A stretch of DNA of 64,000 nt, from contig JAJFVK010000008.1 of assembly GCA_021371795.1 (NCBI GenBank), positions 124,001 to 188,000 of the forward strand, given 5' to 3'. Made by a program: the position numbers and the translations under genes. Position 1 is the stretch's first letter; each line of letters opens with the position of its first letter. Below, one piece after another: positions 48,987 through 58,624 of this stretch. The notes below the pieces were generated by a model that was given only the letters and a program-made list of their open reading frames with translations, did no database searches and was not told the origin of the DNA. Source of the DNA: Planctomycetaceae bacterium (GTDB lineage Bacteria; Planctomycetota; Phycisphaerae; Sedimentisphaerales; UBA12454).

Positions 48987-49973
48987 TTATTTCACGGCGC
49001 AGATGCTCATTCTGCTTGTTTTGCCGAGTTTTGAGAGCAGAAACACAAACGGTCTGGCAAGGCCTTTCTTGATAATCGACGAATTCAAAATTTTGTACAA
49101 TAATTTATTGTCGAGGTATTTTGCCGATTCGGTAAGGTCTTTGGCGGCGCTCTGGTGGACTATTTTTTCAACTGTGAAATCTGCCTTGTTTAATATTGCT
49201 CTGATTGTATCAGGCGTGAAGTGATTCAAATGCTGCGGAACCTGGAGCGTATAAGCATATTTGCCGTAAATTTTTGCCTCAAAGCCTGAAATGTCCGGCA
49301 CGGAAATTATCAACTGGCCGCCTTTTTTTAACAATTTATTTACGCGCTGAAGACATTGCAGCGGCTCGTGCATATGTTCAAGTACCATACTCATATGGAT
49401 AACATCGAAAAATTCATCGGGGCACTGATAATCATCAAAAGAGCCATTATGAATATTTTTCAGGCCGAGTGTGTGTTGGGCATGTTCGACAGCTTTTTTG
49501 TTAATCTCAATTCCGTAAACGTCCCAGCCGTAACGAGCCATCCTCGCCAGATACTGTCCCCATGAGCAGCCGATATCGAGAAGTTTGCCTGTCGTGACGA
49601 AGCGCGGAATGTGCGAAGTTGCGAGTTTTGAGCGGAATAATTTGCTGAAAATTGCCGCGCGGAATTTGCCGAAAGGCGGCTGGAATTTATAGCCGTAGTA
49701 ATTGGCCAAGACGGTTTTGGAGGCTTTTTCCTCGATTGTGTTGTCTTTATTGCGGGTCTTGGGCTGATAATAATTTGCCGAGTCCGGATAGAAAAAACCG
49801 ATGGTTTCTTTGGTTGGGCGGGGGTTTGTGAAAATCATTTGGCAGTTAACGCACTTGACGACGTCGAAATAGTTGTCGGTTCCGTTGTAAAGTTCGCGTG
49901 CGTGCGTTATGTAGGGCTTATAGCCGTTTTCGCCGCACAGCGGACATTTAACTGTTTCAAGGTTATAGTTCAT
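48987..49973 (-). CDS. Class I SAM-dependent methyltransferase with zinc ribbon
   Basis: A 328-residue protein: an N-terminal zinc ribbon (VKCPLCGENGYKP, then VKCVNCQMIFTNP), then a methyltransferase domain with LLDIGCSWGQYL (SAM motif I, about residue 133), GIEINKKAVEHA and VLEHMHEPLQCL. This arrangement is common in polysaccharide gene clusters, where enzymes methylate sugars. It is transcribed opposite to the neighbouring glycosyltransferase, with a REP-like hairpin between their 3' ends, and is divergent from the following FkbM gene. Confidence 0.87.
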   Translation of the reverse strand: MNYNLETVKCPLCGENGYKPYITHARELYNGTDNYFDVVKCVNCQMIFTNPRPTKETIGFFYPDSANYYQPKTRNKDNTIEEKASKTVLANYYGYKFQPPFGKFRAAIFSKLFRSKLATSHIPRFVTTGKLLDIGCSWGQYLARMARYGWDVYGIEINKKAVEHAQHTLGLKNIHNGSFDDYQCPDEFFDVIHMSMVLEHMHEPLQCLQRVNKLLKKGGQLIISVPDISGFEAKIYGKYAYTLQVPQHLNHFTPDTIRAILNKADFTVEKIVHQSAAKDLTESAKYLDNKLLYKILNSSIIKKGLARPFVFLLSKLGKTSRMSICAVK

Positions 49974-50082
49974 TTACCCTCAAATTAACGTTTTATGTAT
50001 ATTGCCGGAAAGTTGAATCGTTGTCAATAGGGCAAATGAATCGGCTTGACAATTTGGAGGAATATTGTACTATTTCGGCGAT

Positions 50083-50946
50083 ATGCTGACAAAAATCAAA
50101 AAAGAAATTGAACGTTTTGGAAACAATATATTCTGTTGTAAACAAAACAGGAAATATAAACGGCGGCTTGCCCGATTGGAAAAGTGTGGGGATTTTAAGA
50201 TAACCGAAATAGAAGGTGTCCGAGTTGCACAAGGCAAGGAATTTAATTTCGGCTACATTCTTGGCGGTGACGGGATACTAATGGGCGACGGGATGCTGAT
50301 AGTGGAGGAGATTTTTAAAAAGGGAGAATATAATTTTGAATTGGATGGAGAAGCAGTCGTTATCGATATAGGTATGAATATAGGGCTGGCATCGCTGTAC
50401 TTTGCGGGAATGAATAACGTAAGCGATGTTTACGGCTTTGAGCCGTTTAAGCCGACATTCGAGCAGGCGATGTTCAATTTTAAAATTAACGAAAAATACG
50501 CCGGCAAAATTCATCCCAATAATTATGGTCTTGGCGACGAAGACAAAGAGCTTGTTCTTGAGTATTGTCCGCTGGCTCCCGGACGAATGAGCACAGTGAA
50601 GCCAATTACTGAAATATACCGTTCCGGCAGGAAATACGAAACGAAAACTGAAACAATACAAATCCGAGATACGGCAAAGTGCATATTGCCCATTATTGAA
50701 CGGCATAAGGATAAAAAGATTGCAATCAAGTGCGATACCGAAGGCTCTGAAAAAGAGATTTTTAATGCACTGGAATCAAAAGGACTTCTGGAAAGCATTG
50801 ATGTAATTATGCTCGAATACCATTTTTCATACGACGCGGCTCTGCTGGAAATGTTCAAAAGAAACGGTTTTATTTCCTTTAAACATAAAACTGTCTCAAT
50901 GGAAACGGGCGATGCCGGTATGATACGATCAGTTAGGAATAAATAA
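50083..50946 (+). CDS. FkbM family methyltransferase
   Basis: A 287-residue methyltransferase of the FkbM type: VIDIGMNIGLASLYFAG (SAM motif), VYGFEPFKPTFEQA, and the later KCDTEGSEKEIF (family motif with acidic residues). FkbM enzymes O-methylate sugars or polyketides. The start at 50083 is chosen because its N-terminus LTKIKKEIERFG matches that of the next gene (LTKIKKELERTK); a TTG at 50065 with GGAGG four bases upstream is an alternative. It starts the operon running to about 56260. Confidence 0.86.
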   Translation: MLTKIKKEIERFGNNIFCCKQNRKYKRRLARLEKCGDFKITEIEGVRVAQGKEFNFGYILGGDGILMGDGMLIVEEIFKKGEYNFELDGEAVVIDIGMNIGLASLYFAGMNNVSDVYGFEPFKPTFEQAMFNFKINEKYAGKIHPNNYGLGDEDKELVLEYCPLAPGRMSTVKPITEIYRSGRKYETKTETIQIRDTAKCILPIIERHKDKKIAIKCDTEGSEKEIFNALESKGLLESIDVIMLEYHFSYDAALLEMFKRNGFISFKHKTVSMETGDAGMIRSVRNK

Positions 50947-50963
50947 CTAAAATAAGAGTGAAA

Positions 50964-51941
50964 ATGTTGCTGACAAAAATAAAAAAAGAGCTTGAACGAA
51001 CAAAGAAAAAGGTGCCGTTTTTTGGTAAGATTTATAAGCAGCTTGAAAAGAAGCAGTATGAACTTGATAATCTGCCTTATGAGTTATGCGATAAGATAAA
51101 AAATGAGGGATTCACAGTTCCGATTCCGATTATAAAAAACGCGGACGAAACGATAGATAAAATTTTGCTGGATAAATGCTCACTTTCGCGTTTCGGTGAT
51201 GGGGAATTTATAATAATTGAGGGTGGGCATATTAATTATCAACATCGTTCACCAGTAATGGCAGAGAAATTAAAGAAAGTGATAGTGTCGGATAATCCTA
51301 ATTTTCTCGTTGCATTATCCCCCTGTTTCGGGTCCTTGGATAAATATCTTCCTCCTGTTGCAAATTTCTGGCGGAAGCACATGGTAAAAAGAAGGGCGAT
51401 GTATTATTCGTATCTTGACATGAAGCGGACTTATTATGACCTATTTTTGTCCAGGCCGTATATACAATCGCACAAGACAGAAGAGCATTACAAAAAATGC
51501 GGCGAATATTTTAAGAAAGTCCAAAAACTCTGGGCAGGTAGAGATATAATTATATGTGAAGGGATGGGGACTCGTTTCGGAATGTTTAACGATTTGCTGG
51601 ATGGAGCGAAATCAATATCAAGGATTTTGTGTCCGCCCCGTAACGCATTCGATAAATATGAAGAGATATTAAAAGCCTTTGATGGGATTGATAAACAGAA
51701 ACTCGTTTTGGTCGCACTGGGGCCAACGGCTACGGTACTGGCTTATGACCTTTGCAATAAGGGATTCCAGGCAATCGATATCGGTGCACTTGACATTGAT
51801 TATGAATGGTTTTTGAGGAAAGAAACGAGATTAGGAGTGCCGGTAAAGTTCAAGTACGTTGATTCAGACGGTGAAGGCAGAAAAATAGAATCATTGGATG
51901 ACCCTGTCTATAAGAAACAAATAATACGAAAAATAATTTAA
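50964..51941 (+). CDS. GT-D fold glycosyltransferase (DUF1792-like)
   Basis: A 325-residue protein with SLSRFGDGE at about residues 73-81, the hallmark of GT-D-fold glycosyltransferases (DUF1792 / SP_1767 group), followed by LVALSPCFGSLDKY and, in the C-terminal half, VLVALGPTATVLAYDL and AIDIGALDIDYEWF. It probably transfers a hexose onto a glycan. The start shares an N-terminal motif with the FkbM gene. ATG 50964 is preferred over GTG two codons before. Confidence 0.85.
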   Translation: MLLTKIKKELERTKKKVPFFGKIYKQLEKKQYELDNLPYELCDKIKNEGFTVPIPIIKNADETIDKILLDKCSLSRFGDGEFIIIEGGHINYQHRSPVMAEKLKKVIVSDNPNFLVALSPCFGSLDKYLPPVANFWRKHMVKRRAMYYSYLDMKRTYYDLFLSRPYIQSHKTEEHYKKCGEYFKKVQKLWAGRDIIICEGMGTRFGMFNDLLDGAKSISRILCPPRNAFDKYEEILKAFDGIDKQKLVLVALGPTATVLAYDLCNKGFQAIDIGALDIDYEWFLRKETRLGVPVKFKYVDSDGEGRKIESLDDPVYKKQIIRKII

Positions 51942-51955
51942 CGGATGGCGGTTTT

Positions 51956-52618
51956 ATGTCATACAAAATGATGGAATATTATTCTAACATCAGGGAAGAT
52001 ATGCTTAAATATATTCCCCAAGATGTCAAAAAAACTCTTGAAATAGGTTGCGGCTGCGGCGGTTTTTCAGCTCTTGTAAAAAGACGATATGGTGCAGAGA
52101 GTTGGGGTATAGAAATTGAAGAAAAGGCAGCGAAGGAAGCCGCAAAGAAATTAGATAAGGTAATTAACTCTGATGTCAGTGAATCATTGCGTTCCGTTCC
52201 GGATAACTATTTTGATTGTATTATTCTTTTCGATATTGTGGAACACTTAGTTGACCCTTATTCAATGCTGGATGCGCTTAAGGTTAAACTTTCAAAAACA
52301 GGTGTTATAGTAACTTCAATACCTAATGTCAGATACTGGAGTAATTTTAAGGAATTTGTTTTGAAAGGCAACTGGGATTACAAAGATCAGGGTATTATGG
52401 ACAAAACCCATTTGAGATTTTTTACTCGCAAAAGCAATATTAAGATGTTTAAAAATCTAAATTTTCAGGTTTTGCAATTTGAAGGAATACATCCAACATC
52501 AAGTATAACTTACAAATTGACAAATTTATTTTTATTAAATTTCCTGTCTGATGTTAAATATAAACATTATGTAGCAGTAGTAAGACCAGAATCCAGAATA
52601 AGGAACAAATATGATTAA
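51956..52618 (+). CDS. Class I SAM-dependent methyltransferase
   Basis: A 220-residue methyltransferase with SAM motif LEIGCGCGGFSALV (about residues 28-41), GIEIEEKAAKEA and FDIVEHLVDPYSML, the order of the Methyltransf_11/23 type. It probably methylates a sugar or a glycan end. The stop overlaps the following dehydrogenase start by eight bases. GC content is lower than in the flanking genes. Confidence 0.86.
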   Translation: MSYKMMEYYSNIREDMLKYIPQDVKKTLEIGCGCGGFSALVKRRYGAESWGIEIEEKAAKEAAKKLDKVINSDVSESLRSVPDNYFDCIILFDIVEHLVDPYSMLDALKVKLSKTGVIVTSIPNVRYWSNFKEFVLKGNWDYKDQGIMDKTHLRFFTRKSNIKMFKNLNFQVLQFEGIHPTSSITYKLTNLFLLNFLSDVKYKHYVAVVRPESRIRNKYD

Positions 52619-53618
52619 TATTGGAGTTATAGGCTGTGGATATTGGGGGCCGAATCTGATAAGAAATTTTAATTCTTTGGCGGAGAGCAGAGTCAAAAAA
52701 ATATGCGATGTCGATTCCGGCCGATTATCGCACATACAGCAGTTGTATCGCGGAGTTGAAACAACTACAGATTTCAACGACATTATCAATGACAAGGAAA
52801 TAACCGCGGTAGTAATAGCTCTGCCGGTTCATCTGCATTTTAAGATGGCGATGCAAAGTTTACAGGCTGGCAAGCATACATTCATTGAAAAGCCAATGGC
52901 GTCATCTGCGGAAGAATGCCGACAGTTAATAGCGGTAGCTGAAAAAAATAAACTGACGCTGATGGTCGGCCATACATTTATTTATTGTGCTGCTGTTCGT
53001 AAAATCAAAAGTATTATTGATAGCGGAGAACTCGGCGAACTATTATATATATGTTCACGAAGGCTGAATATGGGGCTTTATCAAAAAGATATTAATGTTG
53101 CGTGGGATTTGGCACCTCATGATATTTCGATAATCCTGTATTTGCTGAACGAGATGCCTTTGGCGGTAAATTGTCAGGGTCAGTCTCATATAAGTCAGTA
53201 TCGGGAGGATGTTACGAATATGACAGTTTATCTTTCGAATAACAAAGTAGCGATAATTCACAGTAGTTGGCTCGACCCGGTCAAAACCCGGCATATGACG
53301 TTCGTAGGAACAAAGAAGATGCTTGTTTACGATGACCTTGAACCGATAGAGACTATAAAAATATATGACAAGCGGGTAGAAAAGCCGCCGCATTACGATA
53401 CTTTCGCGGAGTTTCATTATGCTTATCACCATGGCGATATGTATTCGCCTCGAATAGAATCAACCGAACCTCTTAAGCAGGAATGCGGGCATTTCATTAG
53501 CTGTATCAAGACCGGCGCAAAGCCTTATTCGAGCGGCACCGAAGGATTGAAAGTTGTTGAGGTTCTTGAAGCTGCGGATAAGTCTTTAAAAGCAGAAGGA
53601 ATGAGAGTTAAAATATGA
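52611..53618 (+). CDS. Gfo/Idh/MocA dehydrogenase (WbpB/WlbA-like)
   Basis: A 335-residue NAD-dependent oxidoreductase: Rossmann GCGYWGPNLIRNF at residues 7-19, EKPMASSAEEC (EKP motif) and DLAPHDISIILYLL with conserved D and H. The order dehydrogenase, N-acetyltransferase, aminotransferase matches wbpB-wbpD-wbpE, which make UDP-2,3-diacetamido-2,3-dideoxy-glucuronic acid. WbpB oxidises C3 of UDP-GlcNAcA. The UDP-GlcNAc 6-dehydrogenase WbpA needed first is not in the window. The stop overlaps the next start by four bases. Confidence 0.9.
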   Translation: MINIGVIGCGYWGPNLIRNFNSLAESRVKKICDVDSGRLSHIQQLYRGVETTTDFNDIINDKEITAVVIALPVHLHFKMAMQSLQAGKHTFIEKPMASSAEECRQLIAVAEKNKLTLMVGHTFIYCAAVRKIKSIIDSGELGELLYICSRRLNMGLYQKDINVAWDLAPHDISIILYLLNEMPLAVNCQGQSHISQYREDVTNMTVYLSNNKVAIIHSSWLDPVKTRHMTFVGTKKMLVYDDLEPIETIKIYDKRVEKPPHYDTFAEFHYAYHHGDMYSPRIESTEPLKQECGHFISCIKTGAKPYSSGTEGLKVVEVLEAADKSLKAEGMRVKI

Positions 53619-54103
53619 CAGAATTTTTGTCTATATCTGATGATGTGAAACTTGGCAAAAACGTAAAGCTCGCCAAATTTATCAATCTTTATGGATGCAG
53701 CATCGGCGACAATACAAAAATAGGAACATTTGTCGAAGTTCAGAAAAATGCGGCAATAGGGAAAAATTGTAAAATCTCATCTCATACTTTTATCTGTGAC
53801 GGAGTTGCAATAGGTGATAACTGCTTTATTGGGCACAGTGTTGTATTTATAAATGATAATCATCCTGCGTCAGTAAACTCTAAGGGCGAACTGGAACAGG
53901 AAAAAGACTGGATTGACAGATATGTAAAAACTATAGTCGGCAATAATGTTTCCATCGGCAGCAACGCTACAATTCTCGGCGGCATAACAATCGGCGACGG
54001 AGCCTTAATCGGTGCCGGCAGCGTTGTTACCAAAAACGTGCCGCCCAATCAGATATGGGCAGGTAATCCAGCAAAGAAAATTCGCGAAGTCGGAGGTAAA
54101 TAG
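53615..54103 (+). CDS. Left-handed beta-helix N-acetyltransferase (WbpD-like)
   Basis: A 162-residue hexapeptide-repeat acyltransferase: repeated I/V-G-x-x units such as IGDNTKIGTFVEV and IGKNCKIS, then the loop HSVVFINDNHPAS and IGDGALIGAGSVVTKNVPP at the end. WbpD acetylates the 3-amino group of the 3-amino sugar nucleotide with acetyl-CoA. It lies between dehydrogenase and aminotransferase with overlapping or adjacent ends, so the three are one unit. Confidence 0.9.
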   Translation: MTEFLSISDDVKLGKNVKLAKFINLYGCSIGDNTKIGTFVEVQKNAAIGKNCKISSHTFICDGVAIGDNCFIGHSVVFINDNHPASVNSKGELEQEKDWIDRYVKTIVGNNVSIGSNATILGGITIGDGALIGAGSVVTKNVPPNQIWAGNPAKKIREVGGK

Positions 54104-55207
54104 ATGAAAGTTAATTTTGTTGATTTGAAAGCACAATATTTATCAATCAAAGATGAAATAGACGGTGCGATTCGTGATGTAATAGATAAGACCGCTTTTG
54201 CAGGCGGTCCTTTTGTTGCAGATTTCGAAAATGATTTCGCATCGTTTTGCAATTGCAAATATTCGATAGGCACCAGCAGCGGGACATCCGCATTGTGGTT
54301 GGCTCTGCTTGGGTTGGGTGTTGGGCAGGGGGATGAAGTGATAACATCTCCGAACACTTTTATTGCTACTGCAGAAGCAATCAGTCTTTGCGGCGCGAAA
54401 CCAGTATTTGTAGATGTTGACCAGCAGACATATAATATAAATCCTGCTTTGGTTGAGAAGGCAATTACCTCAAAAACGAAAGTAATACTTCCTGTGCATT
54501 TATATGGACAGATGGCGGATATGGATGCCATTCTGAAAATAGCCAGGAAGCATGGATTGCGTGTTGTTGAGGATGCCTGTCAGGCACATGGCGCAAAATA
54601 CAAAGGCCATTGTGCTGGTTCGATGGGTGATGCGGGATGCTTCAGTTTTTATCCTGGTAAAAATCTAGGAGCTTATGGAGAGGCAGGCGCGGTAGTTACA
54701 AATAACGCCGAGCTGGTTGAAAAGTTAAGAGTATTCAGAGACCATGGACAGCAGAAAAAATATTACCATTCAATCGTTGGCTGGAACTGTCGAATGGATG
54801 GTATGCAGGGTGCCATTCTGAAAGTAAAGCTCAAACATCTTTGGCAATGGAATAAGTCGAGACGGGAAAATGCAAAACTTTACAACAGTTATTTAAAAGG
54901 CATGACGGACATAACTACGCCCAAAGAGGCTGATGGTCGTGAACATGTATATCATATATACGCTGTTCGTACCAGCAGACGCGATGAACTTATGAGCGAT
55001 TTGGCGAAACAAAATATTTATTGCGGCATTCATTACCCTGTGCCATTACATTTGCAGAAAGCATACGAATTTTTAGGATATAAGGAAGGTGATTTTCCTG
55101 TTGCTGAACAAATCGCCAATGAACAAGTTTCGCTGCCGATGTACGCTGAACTTACCTCGCAGGAAATACAATACGTCTGTGATAAAATTAAAGAATTGCG
55201 GAACTAA
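54104..55207 (+). CDS. DegT/DnrJ/EryC1 aminotransferase (WbpE-like)
   Basis: A 367-residue PLP enzyme. The Schiff-base lysine is K186 in SFYPGKNLGAYGEAG; EDACQAHGA holds the aspartate that contacts the pyridine nitrogen, and GTSSGTSALWLAL is the PLP phosphate loop. WbpE aminates C3 of the 3-keto sugar nucleotide. The start is directly after the WbpD-like stop with GGAGG upstream (in TCGGAGGTAAATAG). Confidence 0.92.
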   Translation: MKVNFVDLKAQYLSIKDEIDGAIRDVIDKTAFAGGPFVADFENDFASFCNCKYSIGTSSGTSALWLALLGLGVGQGDEVITSPNTFIATAEAISLCGAKPVFVDVDQQTYNINPALVEKAITSKTKVILPVHLYGQMADMDAILKIARKHGLRVVEDACQAHGAKYKGHCAGSMGDAGCFSFYPGKNLGAYGEAGAVVTNNAELVEKLRVFRDHGQQKKYYHSIVGWNCRMDGMQGAILKVKLKHLWQWNKSRRENAKLYNSYLKGMTDITTPKEADGREHVYHIYAVRTSRRDELMSDLAKQNIYCGIHYPVPLHLQKAYEFLGYKEGDFPVAEQIANEQVSLPMYAELTSQEIQYVCDKIKELRN

Positions 55208-55228
55208 CTAAAAAATACGGAGAAATGA

Positions 55229-56260
55229 ATGTCGGCAAAACGTATTTTCGTTGTAGAAGATTTGAAAGAATTCGCCGGTAAGTTTTTAGCGAGCGGTCTT
55301 CGTGCGACAGTAAAAGGTTTTATAAGGCTTGGACACGATGTGTACAGGTTTGATTACGGCGGGGCGTTTTGGCAGATTGCTCCTTTGATGAGTAAATTAT
55401 TAAGCCGAAAATGGTGTAAGCATAAAGTCGATGAGCTTTTAGTCAGACAGTTGAAAGTATATAAGCCTGACATTGTTTACATCTCCTTTGCTAATTTTGT
55501 TGATACAGACACAATAGCATTAATCAGACAGACAGTCCCGAACGCGTTTTTGTTCGGATTTGATGGGGATCCATGGCCGCTGTTGCATGAAAATCGTGTT
55601 GAAATTGGGTCGAAGCTCGATCTTATGTTAGCGACCAACGATGGTAAGTGGCTTGATGAGTACAGAAGTACAGGTGTTAAAGCTGCGTTTATGCCGAATC
55701 CATGCGATCCTGATTTCGAATACAGATATAAAGTTGATGATAAATGGAAAACAGACATACTATTCACCGGTCAACTCAAACAATTTCGCAAATATCCGAC
55801 GGACCCTACAAGGCATCAGTTAGTCAGCAAACTGGCGGAGATGAAAAATTGTACGTTTTACGGGTGTCTTGGCCGACCCAAAATCGACGGGTTTAATTAT
55901 TTTTATGCAATCAGCGGCGCTAAAATAGCATTAAGCGTAAATGCAGTTAATGATGTCAGAATGTGTCATTCCGATCGACCGACTCATTATCTGGCGTGCG
56001 GGACGTTTGTGCTGGCTAAACGTGTGCCGGATTCAGATTTGCTTTTCAAAGACGGCGTACATATAAAATATTTCGATACCACAGATGAATTTTTCGAACT
56101 TGCGGACTGGTATCTAAAGCACGAAGACCAAAGGCTGAAAATAGCCGATGCGGGTATGGCTCGTGTTCATTCGGAATTCAACGGGACGAAAATTGCACAG
56201 TATATGCTCGATACAATTGAAAAAGGCAGCTATAAATCGCCGTGGACTACATCGTTATAA
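55229..56260 (+). CDS. CgeB-like GT-B glycosyltransferase
   Basis: A 343-residue protein of the CgeB / glycosyltransferase family 1_2 type. The C-terminal acceptor region has RPTHYLACGTFVLAKRVPDS and YFDTTDEFFELADWYLKH, which matches CgeB-like proteins; LFGFDGDPWPLL is in the centre. Such enzymes transfer sugars in spore or surface glycans. The 3' end overlaps the convergent next gene by 14 bases. Confidence 0.83.
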   Translation: MSAKRIFVVEDLKEFAGKFLASGLRATVKGFIRLGHDVYRFDYGGAFWQIAPLMSKLLSRKWCKHKVDELLVRQLKVYKPDIVYISFANFVDTDTIALIRQTVPNAFLFGFDGDPWPLLHENRVEIGSKLDLMLATNDGKWLDEYRSTGVKAAFMPNPCDPDFEYRYKVDDKWKTDILFTGQLKQFRKYPTDPTRHQLVSKLAEMKNCTFYGCLGRPKIDGFNYFYAISGAKIALSVNAVNDVRMCHSDRPTHYLACGTFVLAKRVPDSDLLFKDGVHIKYFDTTDEFFELADWYLKHEDQRLKIADAGMARVHSEFNGTKIAQYMLDTIEKGSYKSPWTTSL

Positions 56261-57212
56261 TCCGCCAGAGATATTTTGTCAGCAAAAGCGCGTGTAGTTT
56301 CATATTTCCTTTTGCTTTGTTTATTCTGGTCTTGTCAAATATCACGGCGGCAATCGCAAAAGTGAAAATGTCGAGTATTAAGTGGCAAATATTCCGCAAA
56401 ATGATGCCAATCTTGAAAATGGCGATGAATATTCCTGTCGCGAAACCTTTACGGTGTTTCCTGAAAAATGAAGTCATACTCTCGAGCATCATAAGCCTTC
56501 TTATCGGCGATTGAGATGATGAACGTCCGCCAAGGTGCGTTATGACTGCGTTTGGCAGAAAAACTATCCGGCTGCCGGTTTGTTTGATTGCGTAACACAA
56601 ATCGACTTCTTCGAGGTACATAAAGTAGTTTGCATCCATACCGCCTGTTTTTTTAATCAGTAAACGCCTAATCATCATCGCAGCGCCCATAATCTGGTCA
56701 ACATCTATCTGGCGGTCATAGTTGAAATCTCTCATCATCCATTTTCGATGGTGGCTGCGGAAAAGGCCGAGCATTCTGCAGATTGTCTGGCCGTATAAAA
56801 CGCCTCTGAAAGTGGGAAATCTTCTGACAGACCTTTGAATGGTTCCATCTTCGTTGAGTAATTTCGGGCCGCAGGCTCCTACATCTGGATTTTCGTCCAG
56901 AAATTTTACTAAAATCTCCATGGCGTTCGGATGCACGATTGTGTCGGGATTCAGCAGGAAGACATATTCGCCTTTGGCTATCTCTATTCCCAGATTGTTG
57001 GCTTTTGCAAAACCTTGATTTTCCCTGTTCTCAATGACTGCAACATCCGGAAATTGCTGTCTGACGGCCGAGACGGTTTGGTCGGTGCTGTTATTATCGA
57101 CAACAATTTGCTCAAAAGTGAAAGAAGGTCTGTTTTTTTGCAGAGATGAAAGGCAATTCAATAAATCGTTCTTAACATTCCAGCTTACTATAATTATTGA
57201 AACTTTCACCAT
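56247..57212 (-). CDS. Family 2 glycosyltransferase (WbbL/rhamnosyltransferase-like)
   Basis: A 321-residue GT2 enzyme: VSIIIVSWNVKNDLLNCL, VVDNNSTDQTV, FLLNPDT (metal-binding DXD-like) and MYLEEVDLCYAIKQTG, the arrangement typical of WbbL-type rhamnosyltransferases. A basic C-terminal part has hydrophobic helices that could anchor it in the membrane. It is the only minus-strand gene between 50 and 63.9 kb, and it separates two plus-strand operons. Confidence 0.88.
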   Translation of the reverse strand: MVKVSIIIVSWNVKNDLLNCLSSLQKNRPSFTFEQIVVDNNSTDQTVSAVRQQFPDVAVIENRENQGFAKANNLGIEIAKGEYVFLLNPDTIVHPNAMEILVKFLDENPDVGACGPKLLNEDGTIQRSVRRFPTFRGVLYGQTICRMLGLFRSHHRKWMMRDFNYDRQIDVDQIMGAAMMIRRLLIKKTGGMDANYFMYLEEVDLCYAIKQTGSRIVFLPNAVITHLGGRSSSQSPIRRLMMLESMTSFFRKHRKGFATGIFIAIFKIGIILRNICHLILDIFTFAIAAVIFDKTRINKAKGNMKLHALLLTKYLWRIITM

Positions 57213-57406
57213 CGATTAGTCTTGTATAAAACATATTATTTGTAACTTCCAACGCGAATATTACATTTGCGACAGCATTTTACCGCCTATTATATTACTT
57301 TCAAGAATTGTTTTGCAAAGTATTGACAAACAGGGCAATATTATACTAAACTTAAGCCGAAACCGGTTGATTCCATATATTTAGAATGTTGCAAAGGACT
57401 GTATAG

Positions 57407-58624
57407 ATGCCTCAATGCCGAATATGCAAAAGCAGTTATGAACCATTCATCTCTTTTGGTAAAATGCCCATCGCCAACGGCTTTCTTCGGCAGCAGGATT
57501 TCAGCAAAGAATACTTCTTTGAGCTGGCGACCGGCTTTTGCCCAGCCTGCAATATGGTGCAAATCATCGACCAGCCGAACAGGGAAATGATGTTTCATGA
57601 ACATTACGCCTTCTTTTCCTCCACTTCGGCATTTATGAAACAACATTTTAAGGAATTCGCCGAACTGGTAACGAAGGATATCGCGGGAAAGCCAAACCCA
57701 TTCGTCATCGAAATCGGCAGCAATGACGGAATAATGCTTGGGAATTTCGCCAAAGCGAAAATTCATCATCTTGGTATCGAACCCTCGGCTAACGTCGCAA
57801 AAGTCGCTATCGATAACGGCATTAATACCATTTCTGAGTTTTTCGACGAAGAACTGGCCGGCAAAATCATCAAACAGCACGGTCATGCTGACGCGATAAC
57901 GGCCGCTAACGTGATGTGCCATATTCCGACGATCCATTCCGTTGTCGAAGGCTTCAAAATACTTCTCAAACCTGACGGTATTATAATGTTTGAAGACCCG
58001 TACTTAGGCGCGATTGTCGAGAACACGCTCTACGACCAGATTTATGACGAACATGTGTTTTTGTTCTCCGTGGCTTCAATCGGGTATCTGTTCGGGCAGC
58101 ACGGGCTGGAAATTGTCGATGTTATGCCGCAGACAACGCACGGCGGGTCGATGCGGTATGTTATCGCGCACAAGGGAGCGAGAAAAATATCGCAGCGGGT
58201 TATCGAACAACAGGAAAAAGAAACAAAACTCGGGCTGGGTCTGCCGGCGACTTACGTTCAGTTCAAGAAAAATGTCGAGGCGTCGCGCGACCAGCTCGTT
58301 AAACTGCTCAAGGATATAAAAAAGCAGGGCAAACGTGTTGTCGGCTATGCGGCCACAAGCAAAAGCACAACGATTAATAATTATTGCGGCATCACAGCCG
58401 AACTGGTGGAATACATCAGCGATACGACGCCAATCAAGCAGGGCACGTTCAGTCCCGGTACGCATATACCGGTAAAACCTTATGAGGATTTCAAACGCAA
58501 TTACCCGGATTATGCTTTGCTCTACGCTTATAATCATTCAAAGGAAATAATGGCCAAGGAACAGGATTTCATCGCCAAAGGCGGCAAGTGGATTACTTAC
58601 GTGCCTAAAGTTGGAGTGGTGTAA
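57407..58624 (+). CDS. Sugar C-methyltransferase-like protein (zinc-binding)
   Basis: A 405-residue three-part protein: N-terminal zinc site [15 protein letters not shown] and CPACNMVQ, central SAM domain with [10 protein letters not shown], and a C-terminal domain with [20 protein letters not shown]. This is the layout of NDP-hexose C-3 methyltransferases such as TylC3. It likely makes a branched deoxysugar. The stop overlaps the next start (TAATG). A TTGACA box lies at about 57333-57338 but its spacing to a -10 is poor. Confidence 0.87.
   Translation: MPQCRICKSSYEPFISFGKMPIANGFLRQQDFSKEYFFELATGFCPACNMVQIIDQPNREMMFHEHYAFFSSTSAFMKQHFKEFAELVTKDIAGKPNPFVIEIGSNDGIMLGNFAKAKIHHLGIEPSANVAKVAIDNGINTISEFFDEELAGKIIKQHGHADAITAANVMCHIPTIHSVVEGFKILLKPDGIIMFEDPYLGAIVENTLYDQIYDEHVFLFSVASIGYLFGQHGLEIVDVMPQTTHGGSMRYVIAHKGARKISQRVIEQQEKETKLGLGLPATYVQFKKNVEASRDQLVKLLKDIKKQGKRVVGYAATSKSTTINNYCGITAELVEYISDTTPIKQGTFSPGTHIPVKPYEDFKRNYPDYALLYAYNHSKEIMAKEQDFIAKGGKWITYVPKVGVV

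Noticed and set aside
57333-57362. Promoter before the C-methyltransferase gene
   Set aside because: TTGACA is perfect but the best -10 (TATACT) is only 13 bases away, too short for a normal sigma-70 promoter.
57341-57937. Minus-strand open frame of 198 codons opposite the C-methyltransferase
   Set aside because: Antisense shadow of a gene with zinc and SAM motifs.
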